A stretch of DNA of 64,000 bases, taken from positions 62,001 through 126,000 of the forward strand of contig NZ_JANUHA010000011.1 of assembly GCF_024753255.1 (NCBI RefSeq). The letters are read 5' to 3'. Below are positions 48,128-58,407 of this stretch, in pieces. Each line of letters starts with the position of its first letter. Position 1 is the stretch's first letter. The stretch is from Massilia agri (GTDB taxonomy: Bacteria; Pseudomonadota; Gammaproteobacteria; Burkholderiales; Burkholderiaceae_D). The notes beneath the pieces are model-generated. The model was not told the origin of the DNA. It searched no databases and saw only the letters and a list, made by a program, of their open reading frames with translations. Made by a program: the position numbers and the translations under genes.

Positions 48128-48760
48128 TCAGTCGAGCAGGTTGTTCTTCATGGCGTAATAGGTCAGGTCGCTGTTCGACTGCAGGCCCATTTTTTCCATG
48201 ATGCGGGTACGGTAGGTGGACACCGTCTTGATCGACAGCGACAGCGCATTGCCGATGTCGGACACGGTCGCGCCCTTGGCCAGGCGCAGGAAGACCTGGA
48301 ACTCGCGGTCCGACAGCTCGGTGTGCAATGCGGTATTCGGATCGCGGTCGAAGCTCTGGGCAAGCAGTTCGCCCACAGTCGAGCTCACGTAACGGCGGCC
48401 CTGGTACACGGTGCGCACGGCGGTCTTGAGCTCATCCGCTTCGCATTCCTTGTTGAGGTAGCCGTTCGCGCCCATCTTGAAGAGATTGAGCGCGTACTGC
48501 TGCGCCGGATAACCGGACAGGATCAGCACCGGCAGATTGGGCTGGCCCTGGCGGATGGTGCGCAGGATGTCGATGCCGCTCTGGTCCGGCATCGCGATGT
48601 CGAGCAGGAGCACGTCGCAAATCTCGCGGCGCGCGATGTCGAGGGCTTCCCGCCCGGTGGCGCCTTCGGCGACGACTTCGAATTCGCCCGACGACGAGAA
48701 AATCTGCTTGAACCCTGCTCGAACTATTTGGTGATCGTCACAAATGGCAACGCGTATCAT
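48128..48760 (-). CDS. NarL/FixJ family response regulator
   Basis: The 210-residue protein has a receiver domain (acidic pocket CDDH, phospho-acceptor Asp54 in LLDIAMPDQ, conserved Lys104 in YLNKE) and a LuxR-type HTH (LSDREFQVFLRLAKGATVSDIGNALSLSIKTVSTYRTRIMEKMG). It is the probable output of the CHASE3 kinase encoded downstream. A GGGAAG ribosome-binding site precedes the ATG at 48760. A promoter and a 16-bp palindrome lie upstream. Targets unknown. Confidence 0.94.
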   Translation of the reverse strand: MIRVAICDDHQIVRAGFKQIFSSSGEFEVVAEGATGREALDIARREICDVLLLDIAMPDQSGIDILRTIRQGQPNLPVLILSGYPAQQYALNLFKMGANGYLNKECEADELKTAVRTVYQGRRYVSSTVGELLAQSFDRDPNTALHTELSDREFQVFLRLAKGATVSDIGNALSLSIKTVSTYRTRIMEKMGLQSNSDLTYYAMKNNLLD

Positions 48761-48775
48761 TGTCTTCCCTTAAAT

Positions 48776-48791
48776 TTTCCTGTGCAGGAAA
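48776..48791. promoter_or_regulatory. 16-bp palindrome in the leader of the NarL-type regulator gene
   Basis: TTTCCTG-TG-CAGGAAA (perfect 7-bp arms) lies 15 bp before the regulator start, inside the predicted 5' leader. It could be an operator for autoregulation. Confidence 0.4.
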
Positions 48792-48853
48792 GTGCCAGGT
48801 CCGTCTCCACGCCCCGGCTTGCATGCGTTGATGTCAGCATGACCGCAGGTGAC

Positions 48854-48881
48854 ATTCTAACACTACGGCGCAGCGCATCAA
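48854..48881 (-). promoter_or_regulatory. Promoter of the NarL-type regulator gene
   Basis: On the minus strand TTGATG (48881-48876), a 16-bp spacer and TAGAAT (48859-48854), preceded by TGT, which makes an extended -10. The predicted leader is about 87 nt. The stretch from here to the merR-type stop at 49014 shows no gene. Confidence 0.58.
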
Positions 48882-49013
48882 GGCGCACACTTGCTGAGTT
48901 TGCATTACATGCAGCGGAGGTAGTCGTCCCGCGCGCAAGGCGCCGCGTGACGGACCCGAATCAATGGAGGTGATGAAGCTGCGAGTGCTTGTCCGCCCTG
49001 GCCGGGCAGCCCC

Positions 49014-49430
49014 TCAGGCGACGCTGGCGCCCTGTCGCAGCAGCGCCAGGATGTCCAGCAACTCGGCCCGCACCTGCTCGACGTCGATGCTTGGCGCGGC
49101 GGGCGCCGGCGCCGGGATGTGCGTGAGCTCGTCCGGTTCCGGGATCTCGTGGCCGCGGCCGTCGAGACGATTACGGGCGCCGCTGATGGTGAAGCCCTGC
49201 TCGTAGAGCAGCTCGCGGATACGCCGTATCAGCAGCACTTCATGGTGCTGGTAGTAGCGGCGGTTGCCGCGGCGCTTGACCGGCTTAAGCTGGGTAAATT
49301 CCTGCTCCCAATAGCGCAGCACGTGCGGTTTCACACCGCACAGCTCGCTTACTTCGCCGATCGTGAAATAACGCTTGGCCGGGATCGGCGGCAGCACGGC
49401 CGGCTCAGGTTTGTTCGGTCGATCAGTCAT
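49014..49430 (-). CDS. MerR family transcriptional regulator
   Basis: The 138-residue protein has an N-terminal MerR winged helix (YFTIGEVSELCGVKPHVLRYWEQEFTQLKPVKRRGNRRYY, about 21-60) and the following helices HHEVLLIRRIRELLYEQGFTISGARNRL. The C-terminal part is short with no Cys or aromatic effector pocket that I recognise. This is the MerR gene found after ihfA in many proteobacteria; function is not well defined. It follows ihfA by 7 bp and is likely the last gene of the pheST-ihfA transcript. Confidence 0.9.
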   Translation of the reverse strand: MTDRPNKPEPAVLPPIPAKRYFTIGEVSELCGVKPHVLRYWEQEFTQLKPVKRRGNRRYYQHHEVLLIRRIRELLYEQGFTISGARNRLDGRGHEIPEPDELTHIPAPAPAAPSIDVEQVRAELLDILALLRQGASVA

Positions 49431-49437
49431 CTAGCAC

Positions 49438-49836
49438 TCAGGCAGCACGTGCCAGCGAGTTACCTGGTGGATTGGTTTCCTCAACCATTCCCTTGAGTTT
49501 CTGGCTGGCGTGGAAAGTCACGACGCGGCGCGCCGTGATGGGGATCTCTTCCCCGGTTTTCGGGTTGCGACCCGGCCGCTGCGGCTTGTCGCGCAACTGG
49601 AAGTTGCCGAAGCCCGACAGCTTGACCGCTTCGCCGCGTTCGAGCGCGTTGCGGATCTCGTCGAAGAAGGTTTCGACCATGTCCTTGGCTTCGCGCTTGT
49701 TCAGGCCGACCTGCTCGAACAGCAGCTCGGCCAGCTCGGCCTTGGTCAGGGTCGGCAGTTCCTTTTCCGCTTCCTTCCGCACCCGCGCGACCTGCATCGC
49801 GCGGTGCAGATCGGCCGCCAGCGCTTCCTGGAACAC
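49438..49836 (-). CDS. ihfA: Integration host factor subunit alpha
   Basis: IHF-alpha is half of the DNA-bending heterodimer used in replication, recombination and promoter architecture. The core is unmistakable: [71 protein letters not shown], including the DNA-intercalating beta-arm RNPKTGE with its Pro. At 132 residues with a GTG start at 49836 it has a roughly 29-residue N-terminal extension, common in betaproteobacteria. No good ribosome-binding site decides between GTG 49836 and the ATG at 49797, so the start is uncertain. It lies downstream of pheT. Confidence 0.92.
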   Translation of the reverse strand: MFQEALAADLHRAMQVARVRKEAEKELPTLTKAELAELLFEQVGLNKREAKDMVETFFDEIRNALERGEAVKLSGFGNFQLRDKPQRPGRNPKTGEEIPITARRVVTFHASQKLKGMVEETNPPGNSLARAA

Positions 49837-49919
49837 GGCCGAATCAACGTCGTTGTTATTAATTTTGAAGCCCTACCTTCAAGTGAAACGATGTTTTGGA
49901 ACGCGATGCCGAGGCATCG

Positions 49920-52346
49920 CTATGCACGCAGCTTGGCGCCGACTTTTTGTTCCGCCGCACGGGCAATCGCAGCCATGATGGCGTCGACCGCATCGTCCTG
50001 CAGCGTCGATTGAGTATCTTGCAAGGTGAAGCGGAAAGCAAGGCTTTTTTCATCCGTCTCCAGTCCTTTGCCGCGATATTCATCAAACAAAACAACGGCT
50101 TGCACGATCTTGCCCGCCGGATTCGAAGCGAGCTCGGCATGGAAGGTGTCCAGCACATCCTGGGCGGCGACGCCCTGCTTCACCACCAGCGCCAGGTCAC
50201 GTGTGGCGCCCGGGAACTTCGAGATCTCGGCATAGCTCGGCACGGCGCGAAGGCAGAGGGCCTCGGCGTCGACTTCGAACAGCACCGGCGCCTGCGGCAG
50301 GTCGTACTTCTGCAGCCAGCGCGGGTGCAGTTCGCCGATGAAGCCGATGCGCTTGCCGTCCAGCTCGACGAAGGCGCTGCGGCCCGGGTGCAGTGCCGGG
50401 TGCTCGCCCTTCACGAAGCGCAGGGTGGCGGGTGCGAACAGCGCCTCCAGGTCGGCCTTGACGTCGAAGAAGTCGACCGCGCGGGTCTTCTCGCCCCACT
50501 GCTCGTCAAGCGCCGGTCCGTAGGCGATGGCGGCGACGCGTTTCGGCTGGTCGTAGCCGGCGATGGCCAGCGGACCGTCCTGGGTGTCCGGGTTGCGGTG
50601 GAAGACCGCGCCGATCTCGAACACGCGGACGCGGCCGGCCTTGCGGTTGACGTTGTAGCGCACATTGGCCAGCAGGCTGCCCACCAGGTTCGAGCGCATC
50701 ACGCTCAGCTGGCTGGCGATCGGGTTCTGCAGGCGGATCGGGGCGTCGTTGCCGGCGAAGTCCTGCTCCCACACGGCTTCCACGAAGCTCATGTTGACCA
50801 CTTCCTGGTAGCCGATGTCGGCCAGCTGGTGGCGGATCGCGAACAGGGAGCGGGTGTTTTCCGGCTCGATCAGCATGGCGCTCGGGGCCACCGGCGGATT
50901 GGCCGGAATGTTCTCGAAGCCGTAGACACGCGCGACTTCCTCGATCAGGTCTTCCTCGATCTCGATGTCGAAGCGGTACGATGGCGAGGTCACATGGAAC
51001 ACGCCATTCGCGTGGGTGAACGGCAGCTGCAGGCGGGTGAAGATGTCGGCCACGATTTCGTCGGTCAGCGGCACGCCGATCACCTTGGCGGCGCGCGCGG
51101 TGCGCATGGCAACCGGTTTCGGCTGCGGCAGGTTCACCGACTGATCGTCCACCGGGCCCACTTTCGTCTCCGGCGTGCCGCAGATCTCGACGATCAGGGA
51201 GGTGATGCGCTCGATGTGCTCGACCGTGGTCGCATAGTCGACGCCGCGCTCGAAGCGGTGCGCCGCGTCGGTCGAGAAGTTGTACTTGCGGGCGCGGCCC
51301 TGGATGGCGCTCGGCCACCAGAATGCGGCTTCCAGGTAGATGTCGGTGGTGTCGAGCGTCACGGCGGTCGAGTCGCCGCCCATGATGCCGGCCAGCGATT
51401 CGATTTCCTTGTCGTCGGCGATCACGCCGACCCACTCGTCGACCTCGATGGTGTTGCCGTTCAGGAGCTTCAAGGTTTCGCCCTTCTTGCCCCAGCGGAC
51501 ATCCAGCCCCCCGTGGATCTTGGCCAGGTCGAAGACGTGCGAAGGACGGCCGACTTCGAGCATCACGTAGTTCGAGATGTCGACCAGGGCCGACACCGAA
51601 CGCTGGCCGCTGCGCTCGAGGCGGCGCTTCATCCACTCGGGCGTGGCGGCGCGCGCGTTCAGGCCACGGATGACGCGGCCCGAGAAGCGGCCGCACAGGC
51701 TAGGGGCCGAGATCTTCACCGGCAGGATTTCGTCCGTCGTCACCGGCACGAGGCGGGTGGTGGGCACGTGCAGCGGCGTGCCGGTCAGGGCCGAGACTTC
51801 ACGCGCCACGCCCAGCACCGACAGGCAGTCCGCCTTGTTCGGGGTCAGCTTGATGGTGAACTTCAGGTCGTTCAGGCCGAGGTAATCACGGATGTTCGTG
51901 CCGACCGGCGCGTCTTCCGGCAGCTCCATCAGGCCGCTGCTCTCTTCCGAGATCTTCAGTTCCTTGGCCGAGCACATCATGCCTTGCGACTCGACGCCGC
52001 GCAGCTTGCCGACCTTGATTTCAAACGGTTTGCCATCGGCGCCCGGCGGCAGCACGGCGCCCGCCTTGGCGCAGATCGCCTTCATCCCCGCGCGCACGTT
52101 CGGCGCGCCGCAGACGATGTTCAGCAGCGTGCCGGTGCCCACGTCGACCTGGCAGACGTTCAGGCGGTCGGCGTCCGGGTGCTTGGCCACTTCCTTGACT
52201 TCGGCGACCACCACGTTCGAGAACGGCGGGGCGACGGGCTCGACTTCCTCGACTTCGAGGCCGGACATGGTAAGCAGGTGGGAGAGCTCGTCCGAAGTCA
52301 TCTTCGGATCGACCATGGAACGGAGCCAGTTTTCAGAGAATTGCAT
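49920..52346 (-). CDS. pheT: Phenylalanyl-tRNA synthetase beta subunit
   Basis: The 808-residue beta chain of the heterotetrameric PheRS carries editing and tRNA-binding functions. The N-terminal tRNA_bind (EMAP-like) domain (about 40-150: [26 protein letters not shown]) is followed by the B3/B4 editing region, the B5 domain ([15 protein letters not shown]), a catalytic-like domain and the C-terminal anticodon-binding FDX-ACB domain ([15 protein letters not shown]). Length is standard. It follows pheS by 29 bp, on the same strand. Confidence 0.97.
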   Translation of the reverse strand: MQFSENWLRSMVDPKMTSDELSHLLTMSGLEVEEVEPVAPPFSNVVVAEVKEVAKHPDADRLNVCQVDVGTGTLLNIVCGAPNVRAGMKAICAKAGAVLPPGADGKPFEIKVGKLRGVESQGMMCSAKELKISEESSGLMELPEDAPVGTNIRDYLGLNDLKFTIKLTPNKADCLSVLGVAREVSALTGTPLHVPTTRLVPVTTDEILPVKISAPSLCGRFSGRVIRGLNARAATPEWMKRRLERSGQRSVSALVDISNYVMLEVGRPSHVFDLAKIHGGLDVRWGKKGETLKLLNGNTIEVDEWVGVIADDKEIESLAGIMGGDSTAVTLDTTDIYLEAAFWWPSAIQGRARKYNFSTDAAHRFERGVDYATTVEHIERITSLIVEICGTPETKVGPVDDQSVNLPQPKPVAMRTARAAKVIGVPLTDEIVADIFTRLQLPFTHANGVFHVTSPSYRFDIEIEEDLIEEVARVYGFENIPANPPVAPSAMLIEPENTRSLFAIRHQLADIGYQEVVNMSFVEAVWEQDFAGNDAPIRLQNPIASQLSVMRSNLVGSLLANVRYNVNRKAGRVRVFEIGAVFHRNPDTQDGPLAIAGYDQPKRVAAIAYGPALDEQWGEKTRAVDFFDVKADLEALFAPATLRFVKGEHPALHPGRSAFVELDGKRIGFIGELHPRWLQKYDLPQAPVLFEVDAEALCLRAVPSYAEISKFPGATRDLALVVKQGVAAQDVLDTFHAELASNPAGKIVQAVVLFDEYRGKGLETDEKSLAFRFTLQDTQSTLQDDAVDAIMAAIARAAEQKVGAKLRA

Positions 52347-52375
52347 ATTCTTTGCCTTCTTCTAACGTCGAGGTA

Positions 52376-53515
<1,140 letters not shown>

Positions 53516-53527
53516 CTAACTGACTGA

Positions 53528-53887
53528 TTAGGCAGCCAGCTTGGCCTTGGCGGCGGTGACAATCGCGGCAAATGCCGGCTTGTCGTGCACAGCCATGTCG
53601 GCCAGGACTTTACGGTCCAGTTCAATTCCGGACTTCTTCAGGCCGTTCATGAAGGCGCTGTAGGTCATACCGTGCGAACGCGATGCTGCGTTGATACGGG
53701 TGATCCACAGGGCGCGGAAGACGCGCTTCTTGTTACGACGGTCGCGGTAGGCGTACTGGCCAGCGCGCATGACTGCTTGCTTGGCAATACGGAATACCTT
53801 GCTGCGACGGCCGCGGTAGCCTTTAGCAAGTTCAAGGACCTTCTTGTGACGGGCACGTGCAGTAACCCCACGTTTTACTCGAGGCAT
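53528..53887 (-). CDS. rplT: 50S ribosomal protein L20
   Basis: The 119-residue L20 is an early-assembly 23S rRNA-binding protein. The start [32 protein letters not shown] and the [12 protein letters not shown] core are family-invariant. In E. coli L20 represses its own operon by binding the rpmI leader. AAAGGGAG precedes the ATG. It lies 30 bp downstream of rpmI, normal for this operon. Confidence 0.98.
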   Translation of the reverse strand: MPRVKRGVTARARHKKVLELAKGYRGRRSKVFRIAKQAVMRAGQYAYRDRRNKKRVFRALWITRINAASRSHGMTYSAFMNGLKKSGIELDRKVLADMAVHDKPAFAAIVTAAKAKLAA

Positions 53888-53917
53888 GGTAGCTCCCTTT
53901 GTAGATGATTAGTGAGA

Positions 53918-54115
53918 TTAAGCGGAAGGCATCATGCGGTAGACGCTCGTCACGTCCGATGCATTGATGTTACGGGTGCCGCGCAGTTGACGCTTGTTTT
54001 TGGTGGTCTTCTTGGTCAGGATGTGACGCTTGAACGCCATACCCGACTTGACGGTACCACCCGGACGCACGCGAAAACGCTTCTTCGCGGAGCTTTTGGT
54101 TTTCATTTTTGGCAT
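53918..54115 (-). CDS. rpmI: 50S ribosomal protein L35
   Basis: The 65-residue L35 ([25 protein letters not shown], then [17 protein letters not shown]) is complete and standard in length. Normally infC lies directly upstream; here a foreign gene on the opposite strand intervenes, so rpmI probably depends on the promoter at 54263-54293. The 147-nt leader from that promoter is long enough to hold an L20 operator. Confidence 0.98.
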   Translation of the reverse strand: MPKMKTKSSAKKRFRVRPGGTVKSGMAFKRHILTKKTTKNKRQLRGTRNINASDVTSVYRMMPSA

Positions 54116-54262
54116 AGTATTCTGCCCTTTTATAGGCAGCCTCTATACGACAGGATTGCAGGTGGCGGCAACGCCGCTCTTGGATGCCTGCTTTCACTTG
54201 TCTTGCAGCCGGCGCCACTACCATGCCGACTACAACCTGCTTTTAAAAAACAGGAATCGCAG

Positions 54263-54293
54263 ATGATAGCACAGTTTTCGCCGCAGCATGCAA
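54263..54293 (-). promoter_or_regulatory. Extended -10 promoter for rpmI-rplT
   Basis: On the minus strand TGC-TATCAT (54271-54263) is an extended -10 motif. A -35-like TTGCAT (54293-54288) lies 19 bp upstream, a long spacer that the extended -10 could tolerate. The predicted leader begins near 54256 and holds CCTG(T6 A4 G)CAGG, a small hairpin with a T run. The remainder of the 293-bp gap to 54409 holds no other recognised feature. Confidence 0.55.
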
Positions 54294-54408
54294 GCTCAGT
54301 GGCGAACAACTCGACGCACAAGGTGACCGCGAGTCTTGTCTTCACACGGTCATGGACGAGAAGCAACGGCGGGTGTAACTTGCTCTCTTTCGCGCCAAAG
54401 CACTTGCC

Positions 54409-55410
54409 ATGACCTCACACATCGTAGAAATTGACGAACAACTAAAACCTGAAACGCAACTCTATCGAACCCTTGATTTTTACGGAGCCGCAAGCATCGT
54501 AAAAGAACGTCAACTTATGTTTACGCGCGCGGACAATTTTGACGACCGCAACGAGGGAGTTGACCGACTACTTGGCCAGCTCGAAACGAGATCGTTGAAT
54601 GGGATGGGTTGGAACGATCTGGAGAGCGCCAGACTGCATCACGAACGCTTTAAGCGCAGCCATTACATTAGCTGCTGGACAACACGCCGCGAATCGGTGG
54701 CAATGTGGTCCCTCTACTCTCCTGATCATTGCTCGGTAAGAGTTGAAACAACTGTGGCAGATCTTGCCGCAACCCTTACGCAGCTAGCCGAGAAATACAG
54801 TGTTACGCGCGTATCTAGCGAGAAACTAAATCAGCTGGTGACTGTAGCGACTCACGCACGCATGCAGAAAGTACTGTATCGCCCACTTGTAACGCTTTCG
54901 GATCGAATACAAAGACGCGTACGGGCGTATCGAAAAATTAAGGCGCAGCAAAAGCCAAGAGAAACACTCGCTGAAATTTTTAGCGCAGCAAATCTTCGCT
55001 ACTTTCAACGCGAAGAGAAACGCAGAATATTTCTACAGCGCTCGCCGTTTTTGTTTAAGGACGAGAGCTTTCAGCATGAAGAAGAAGTGAGACTTGTTGT
55101 AAAAATTGGCGAAACAGTCTGGACCAAAGAACTACAGGAAGAACAAACATGTTTCAGCCCTGGGCATGAGTACTTCGACGCAGCCAAAATGTCGCTCACG
55201 TTTTGGGGTGAGGTTCGGTCGACTCCCCTACCTAGTCGTGAGTACGCTTCGTGCGGAAACTTGGTGAAGTCTGTCGCTATTGACCCCCGCTGCCCGCCCC
55301 ACAAAGCGAAATTCATGCGCCAGTGGTTCCTCGAAAATGGAATCCCAGTCGCAGAGTCAACTTGCTTTGGATATCTACCTTCACGCTTTGAGGAATTTCC
55401 TGAAAGCTAA
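54409..55410 (+). CDS. DUF2971 family protein, likely horizontally acquired
   Basis: The 333-residue protein matches DUF2971: N-terminal LYRTLDFYGAASIVKERQLMFTRADNFDDRNEGVD, then HYISCWTTRRESVAMWSLYSPD, and a C-terminal EEEVRLVVKIG strand with a following CGNLVKSVAIDPRCPPHKAKFM block. DUF2971 proteins are often found in variable, defence-associated or mobile regions; the biochemical role is unknown. It is transcribed opposite to the surrounding translation operon and separates infC from rpmI. Hand counts of two lines (54421-54480 and 54961-55020) give 22 and 25 G+C of 60, far below the neighbours, and A/T-ending codons are common. No transposase, integrase or clear direct repeat was seen beside it. 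Ribosome-binding site is weak. Confidence 0.88.
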   Translation: MTSHIVEIDEQLKPETQLYRTLDFYGAASIVKERQLMFTRADNFDDRNEGVDRLLGQLETRSLNGMGWNDLESARLHHERFKRSHYISCWTTRRESVAMWSLYSPDHCSVRVETTVADLAATLTQLAEKYSVTRVSSEKLNQLVTVATHARMQKVLYRPLVTLSDRIQRRVRAYRKIKAQQKPRETLAEIFSAANLRYFQREEKRRIFLQRSPFLFKDESFQHEEEVRLVVKIGETVWTKELQEEQTCFSPGHEYFDAAKMSLTFWGEVRSTPLPSREYASCGNLVKSVAIDPRCPPHKAKFMRQWFLENGIPVAESTCFGYLPSRFEEFPES

Positions 55411-55437
55411 TACAACCCACTCTGACAGACGTACACA

Positions 55438-55479
55438 AGCCGGACAACCCAATAAGCACACCTATTGAGTTATCCGGCT
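55438..55479 (-). other. 17-bp hairpin between infC and the inserted gene
   Basis: AGCCGGACAACCCAATA (55438-55454) and TATTGAGTTATCCGGCT (55463-55479) form a stem with an 8-nt loop. The two non-pairing positions are C-A on the plus strand but become G-U pairs in minus-strand RNA, so the structure is complete only in the infC direction. No T tract follows, so it is not a standard intrinsic terminator. It begins 22 bp past the infC stop. Confidence 0.6.
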
Positions 55480-55500
55480 CGGCAATCTGACGTCGAAGAA

Positions 55501-56022
55501 TTACTTCTTCTTCTTCGGTGCAACCACCATGATCATCTGGCGACCCTCGAGCTTCGGGAACTGCTCGACCTGGCCGTATTCTTCCAGATCGCCACGCAGG
55601 CGCTCGAGCATGCGCATACCGATGTCCTGGTGCGCCATTTCGCGGCCGCGGAAACGCAGCGTGATCTTGGTCTTGTCGCCGTCTTCCAGGAACTTGATGA
55701 GGTTGCGCAGCTTGATGCTGTAGTCGCCTTCATCGGTACCCGGGCGGAACTTGACTTCCTTGACCTGGATGATCTTCTGCTTCAGCTTGGCTTCGTGCGC
55801 CTTCTTCTGCTCCGAGTACTTGAACTTGCCGTAGTCCATCAGGCGGCAGACCGGCGGGCTCGCGTTCGGCGCGATCTCGACCAGGTCGACGTTCTTTTCC
55901 TCGGCCAGGCGGAACGCTTCCGCCAGGCTTACGATGCCCAGCGGTTCGTTTTCCACACCGTTCAGGCGCATTTCGGGATAGGTGATCTCGCCGTTGATGC
56001 GATGCTGTTTGTCAGTAGCTAT
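55501..56022 (-). CDS. infC: Translation initiation factor IF-3, ATA start
   Basis: The 173-residue IF-3 binds the 30S subunit and checks the start codon. The N-domain ([45 protein letters not shown]) and C-domain ([50 protein letters not shown]) are complete. The ATG at 55971 would cut off the first conserved residues, so the start is moved to the ATA at 56022: AAAGGA lies 6-7 nt upstream, and ATA GCT ACT GAC AAA then encodes [12 protein letters not shown], the usual family start. Rare start codons in infC are known from E. coli (AUU) and let IF-3 repress its own synthesis. It lies 54 bp after thrS; rpmI no longer follows directly. Confidence 0.96.
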   Translation of the reverse strand: MATDKQHRINGEITYPEMRLNGVENEPLGIVSLAEAFRLAEEKNVDLVEIAPNASPPVCRLMDYGKFKYSEQKKAHEAKLKQKIIQVKEVKFRPGTDEGDYSIKLRNLIKFLEDGDKTKITLRFRGREMAHQDIGMRMLERLRGDLEEYGQVEQFPKLEGRQMIMVVAPKKKK

Positions 56023-56076
56023 TTTGTTTCCTTTGAAAGTATTGAATTTGGCCGGCGCTATTGTCGCAGATTTTGC

Positions 56077-57987
56077 TTACTTCGCCTTGGCGGCGACCTC
56101 GCCCACCAGGCGCTCCACGAGCGCGTCGACGGGCATGACACCCAGGTCGACATTGCCGCGGGCACGCACGGCCACCGTATTCGCTTCGCGTTCCTTGTCG
56201 CCAACAACCAGAATGTACGGCAGTTTTTGGACGGAATGCTCGCGAATTTTATAAGTAATCTTCTCGTTCCGCAAATCAGCGTGAACGCGCAGGCCTGCCG
56301 CGCGCAGCTTGGCCTCGACCTCCTTCACATAATCTGCTTGCGCATCCGAGATATTCAAGACCGCCACCTGCACCGGCGCCAGCCACAGCGGCAGCGCGCC
56401 GGCGTAGTTCTCGATCAGGATGCCGATGAAGCGCTCCATTGAGCCGACGATCGCACGGTGCAGCATGACTGGAACCTTGCGGGTATTGTCTTCCGCGACA
56501 TACTCGGCGCCGAGGCGGCCTGGCATCGAGAAGTCGACCTGCATGGTGCCGACCTGCCATGGACGGCCGAGGCTGTCCTTCAGGTGGTACTCGATCTTCG
56601 GACCGTAGAAGGCGCCCTCGCCCGGCAACTCGGTCCATTCCACGCCGCAGCCGCGCAGGGCCGAACGCAGGGCCTCTTCGGCCTGGTCCCACACTTCGTC
56701 GGAGCCGATGCGGTTTTCCGGACGCAGCGCGATCTTGACGTCGATGTTCTCGAAGCCGAAGTCCTCGTAGACCTTCATCGCCTGGGCGTGGAAGGCCACG
56801 ACTTCCGGCGCGATCTGCTCTTCGGTGCAGAACACGTGGCCATCGTCCTGGGTGAAGCCGCGCACGCGCATCAGGCCGTGCAGCGCGCCCGAGGACTCGT
56901 TGCGGTGGCACTGGCCGAACTCGCCGTAGCGCAGCGGCAGGTCGCGGTAGGAACGCAGGCCGGCGTTGTAGATCTGCACGTGGCCCGGGCAGTTCATCGG
57001 CTTCAGCGCATAGGTGCGGCTCTCCGACTCGGTCGTGAACATGTTTTCACGGTAGTTGTCCCAGTGGCCGGTCTTCTGCCACAGGGTGACGTCGATGATC
57101 TGCGGCGCCTTGACCTCGTTGTAGCCGGTGGTCTGGTAGGTCTTGCGCATGTACTGCTCGACCTGCTGCCAGATGGTCCAGCCCTTCGGATGCCAGAAGA
57201 TCAGGCCCGGGGCCTCGTCCTGGAAGTGGAAGAAGTCCAGCTGCTTGCCGAGCTTGCGGTGGTCGCGCTTTTCGGCCTCTTCCAGCATGTGCAGGTACTG
57301 CTCCTGGTCTTCCTTTTTGGTCCAGGCGGTGCCGTAGACGCGCTGCAGCATCTCGTTCTTCGAGTCGCCGCGCCAGTAGGCGCCGGCCAGCTTCATCAGC
57401 TTGAAGACCTTCAGCTTGCCGGTCGACGGCACGTGGGGACCGCGGCACAGGTCGGTGAAATTGCCTTCCGAATACAGCGACACGTCCTCGTTCGCCGGGA
57501 TCGAGGCGATGATCTCGGCCTTGTAGGCTTCGCCGATGGACTTGAAGTAGGCCACGGCCTCGTCGCGCGGCAGCACCTTGCGGGTGACCGGCTCGTCCTT
57601 CTTGGCAAGTTCAGCCATCTTCTTCTCGATCGCCACCAGGTCTTCCGGGGTGAAGGGACGCTTGTACGAGAAGTCATAGTAGAAGCCGTTCTCGATCACC
57701 GGGCCGATGGTGACCTGCGCCTCGGGGAACAGTTCCTTGACGGCGTAGGCCAGCAGGTGGGCGGTCGAGTGGCGGATGACATCCAGGCCTTCCGGATCCT
57801 TGTCGGTCACGATGGCGAGGTCGGCGTCGGACTCGATCAGGAAGGAAGTGTCGACCACCTTGCCGTTGACCTTCCCGGCGAGTGCGGCCTTGGCCAGGCT
57901 CGGCGCGATGTTCTGGGCCACCTGGGCGACCGTGACGGGACCGTCGAACTGACGGCTGGAACCATCTGGAAGTCGAACGTTAAGCAT
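56077..57987 (-). CDS. thrS: Threonyl-tRNA synthetase
   Basis: The 636-residue class II synthetase charges tRNA-Thr. It has an N-terminal TGS domain ([25 protein letters not shown]), the editing domain with [16 protein letters not shown] and its zinc-like His, the catalytic core ([45 protein letters not shown]) with Cys and His zinc ligands, [17 protein letters not shown] (motif 3), and the C-terminal anticodon-binding domain. TTGGAGAAC precedes the ATG. It is the first protein gene of the leftward translation block; the tRNA-Val terminator lies 70 bp upstream. Confidence 0.98.
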   Translation of the reverse strand: MLNVRLPDGSSRQFDGPVTVAQVAQNIAPSLAKAALAGKVNGKVVDTSFLIESDADLAIVTDKDPEGLDVIRHSTAHLLAYAVKELFPEAQVTIGPVIENGFYYDFSYKRPFTPEDLVAIEKKMAELAKKDEPVTRKVLPRDEAVAYFKSIGEAYKAEIIASIPANEDVSLYSEGNFTDLCRGPHVPSTGKLKVFKLMKLAGAYWRGDSKNEMLQRVYGTAWTKKEDQEQYLHMLEEAEKRDHRKLGKQLDFFHFQDEAPGLIFWHPKGWTIWQQVEQYMRKTYQTTGYNEVKAPQIIDVTLWQKTGHWDNYRENMFTTESESRTYALKPMNCPGHVQIYNAGLRSYRDLPLRYGEFGQCHRNESSGALHGLMRVRGFTQDDGHVFCTEEQIAPEVVAFHAQAMKVYEDFGFENIDVKIALRPENRIGSDEVWDQAEEALRSALRGCGVEWTELPGEGAFYGPKIEYHLKDSLGRPWQVGTMQVDFSMPGRLGAEYVAEDNTRKVPVMLHRAIVGSMERFIGILIENYAGALPLWLAPVQVAVLNISDAQADYVKEVEAKLRAAGLRVHADLRNEKITYKIREHSVQKLPYILVVGDKEREANTVAVRARGNVDLGVMPVDALVERLVGEVAAKAK

Positions 57988-58056
57988 TGCTGTTCTCCAA
58001 TGTGGCGCAGCGCGCCGTTAAATATTGAAACTATTGAAAGCCGAATTCTCGAGACG

Positions 58057-58083
58057 AAAAAAAACGCGCACCAGGCGCGTTTT
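58057..58083 (-). terminator. Terminator of the tRNA-Val transcript
   Basis: A perfect stem AAAACGCGC (58061-58069) and GCGCGTTTT (58075-58083) closes loop ACCAG. On the minus strand it is followed by eight T residues (58064-58057). It lies between the tRNA and thrS. Confidence 0.88.
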
Positions 58084-58220
58084 CTTCAGTGTTGTCGAGC
58101 TTCTTTGGACAAAAGACCACCGTACCGCGTCTAGCGATTCCCCCACAACATAGTCGTAGTTCGCGGTGTCATAACCGTCGGTGCCTTTCTCGCTCTTACC
58201 TGGGTACTGCTTGTGTGATC

Positions 58221-58297
58221 TGGTGGGCGGTGCAGAATTCGAATCTGCGACCCCTTGGATGTCGACCAAGTATTCTAACCAGCTGAACTAACCGCCC
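58221..58297 (-). tRNA. tRNA-Val (anticodon GAC), loop position 33 reads C
   Basis: A complete 77-nt cloverleaf with encoded CCA. The acceptor stem GGGCGGT pairs with ACCGCCC, the T arm GCAGA-TTCGAAT-TCTGC is normal, and the anticodon stem is CTTGG/CCAAG around loop TCGACAT. Read with standard numbering the anticodon at 34-36 is GAC (Val), position 37 is A, and position 33 is C where T (U33) is almost universal. A strong promoter lies upstream and a terminator downstream, so it is a single-gene unit. Confidence 0.93.
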
Positions 58298-58306
58298 GAT
58301 TCCCGC

Positions 58307-58335
58307 ATTATAAGGAGCGCACCGCGCTTAAGCAA
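58307..58335 (-). promoter_or_regulatory. Promoter of tRNA-Val
   Basis: On the minus strand TTGCTT (58335-58330), a 17-bp spacer and a perfect TATAAT (58312-58307) lie 10 bp before the mature tRNA 5' end. Confidence 0.82.
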
Positions 58336-58407
58336 GGCTTGTCCCGGAAAAAGTTTCCTGGCGAGCCTGCCAGGATCGCTTCGACGGCTTTGATTTACAC
58401 TATCGGC

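Noticed and set aside
47928..48158. A 76-codon rightward frame between the kinase and the NarL-type regulator
   Set aside because: Arg-rich, lacks a ribosome-binding site, and overlaps the kinase promoter region; no support as a gene.
54300..55500. Terminal inverted repeats, target duplications or a transposase around the DUF2971 gene
   Set aside because: None could be seen by eye; the only inverted repeat nearby is the infC-side hairpin, which has no partner at the other end.
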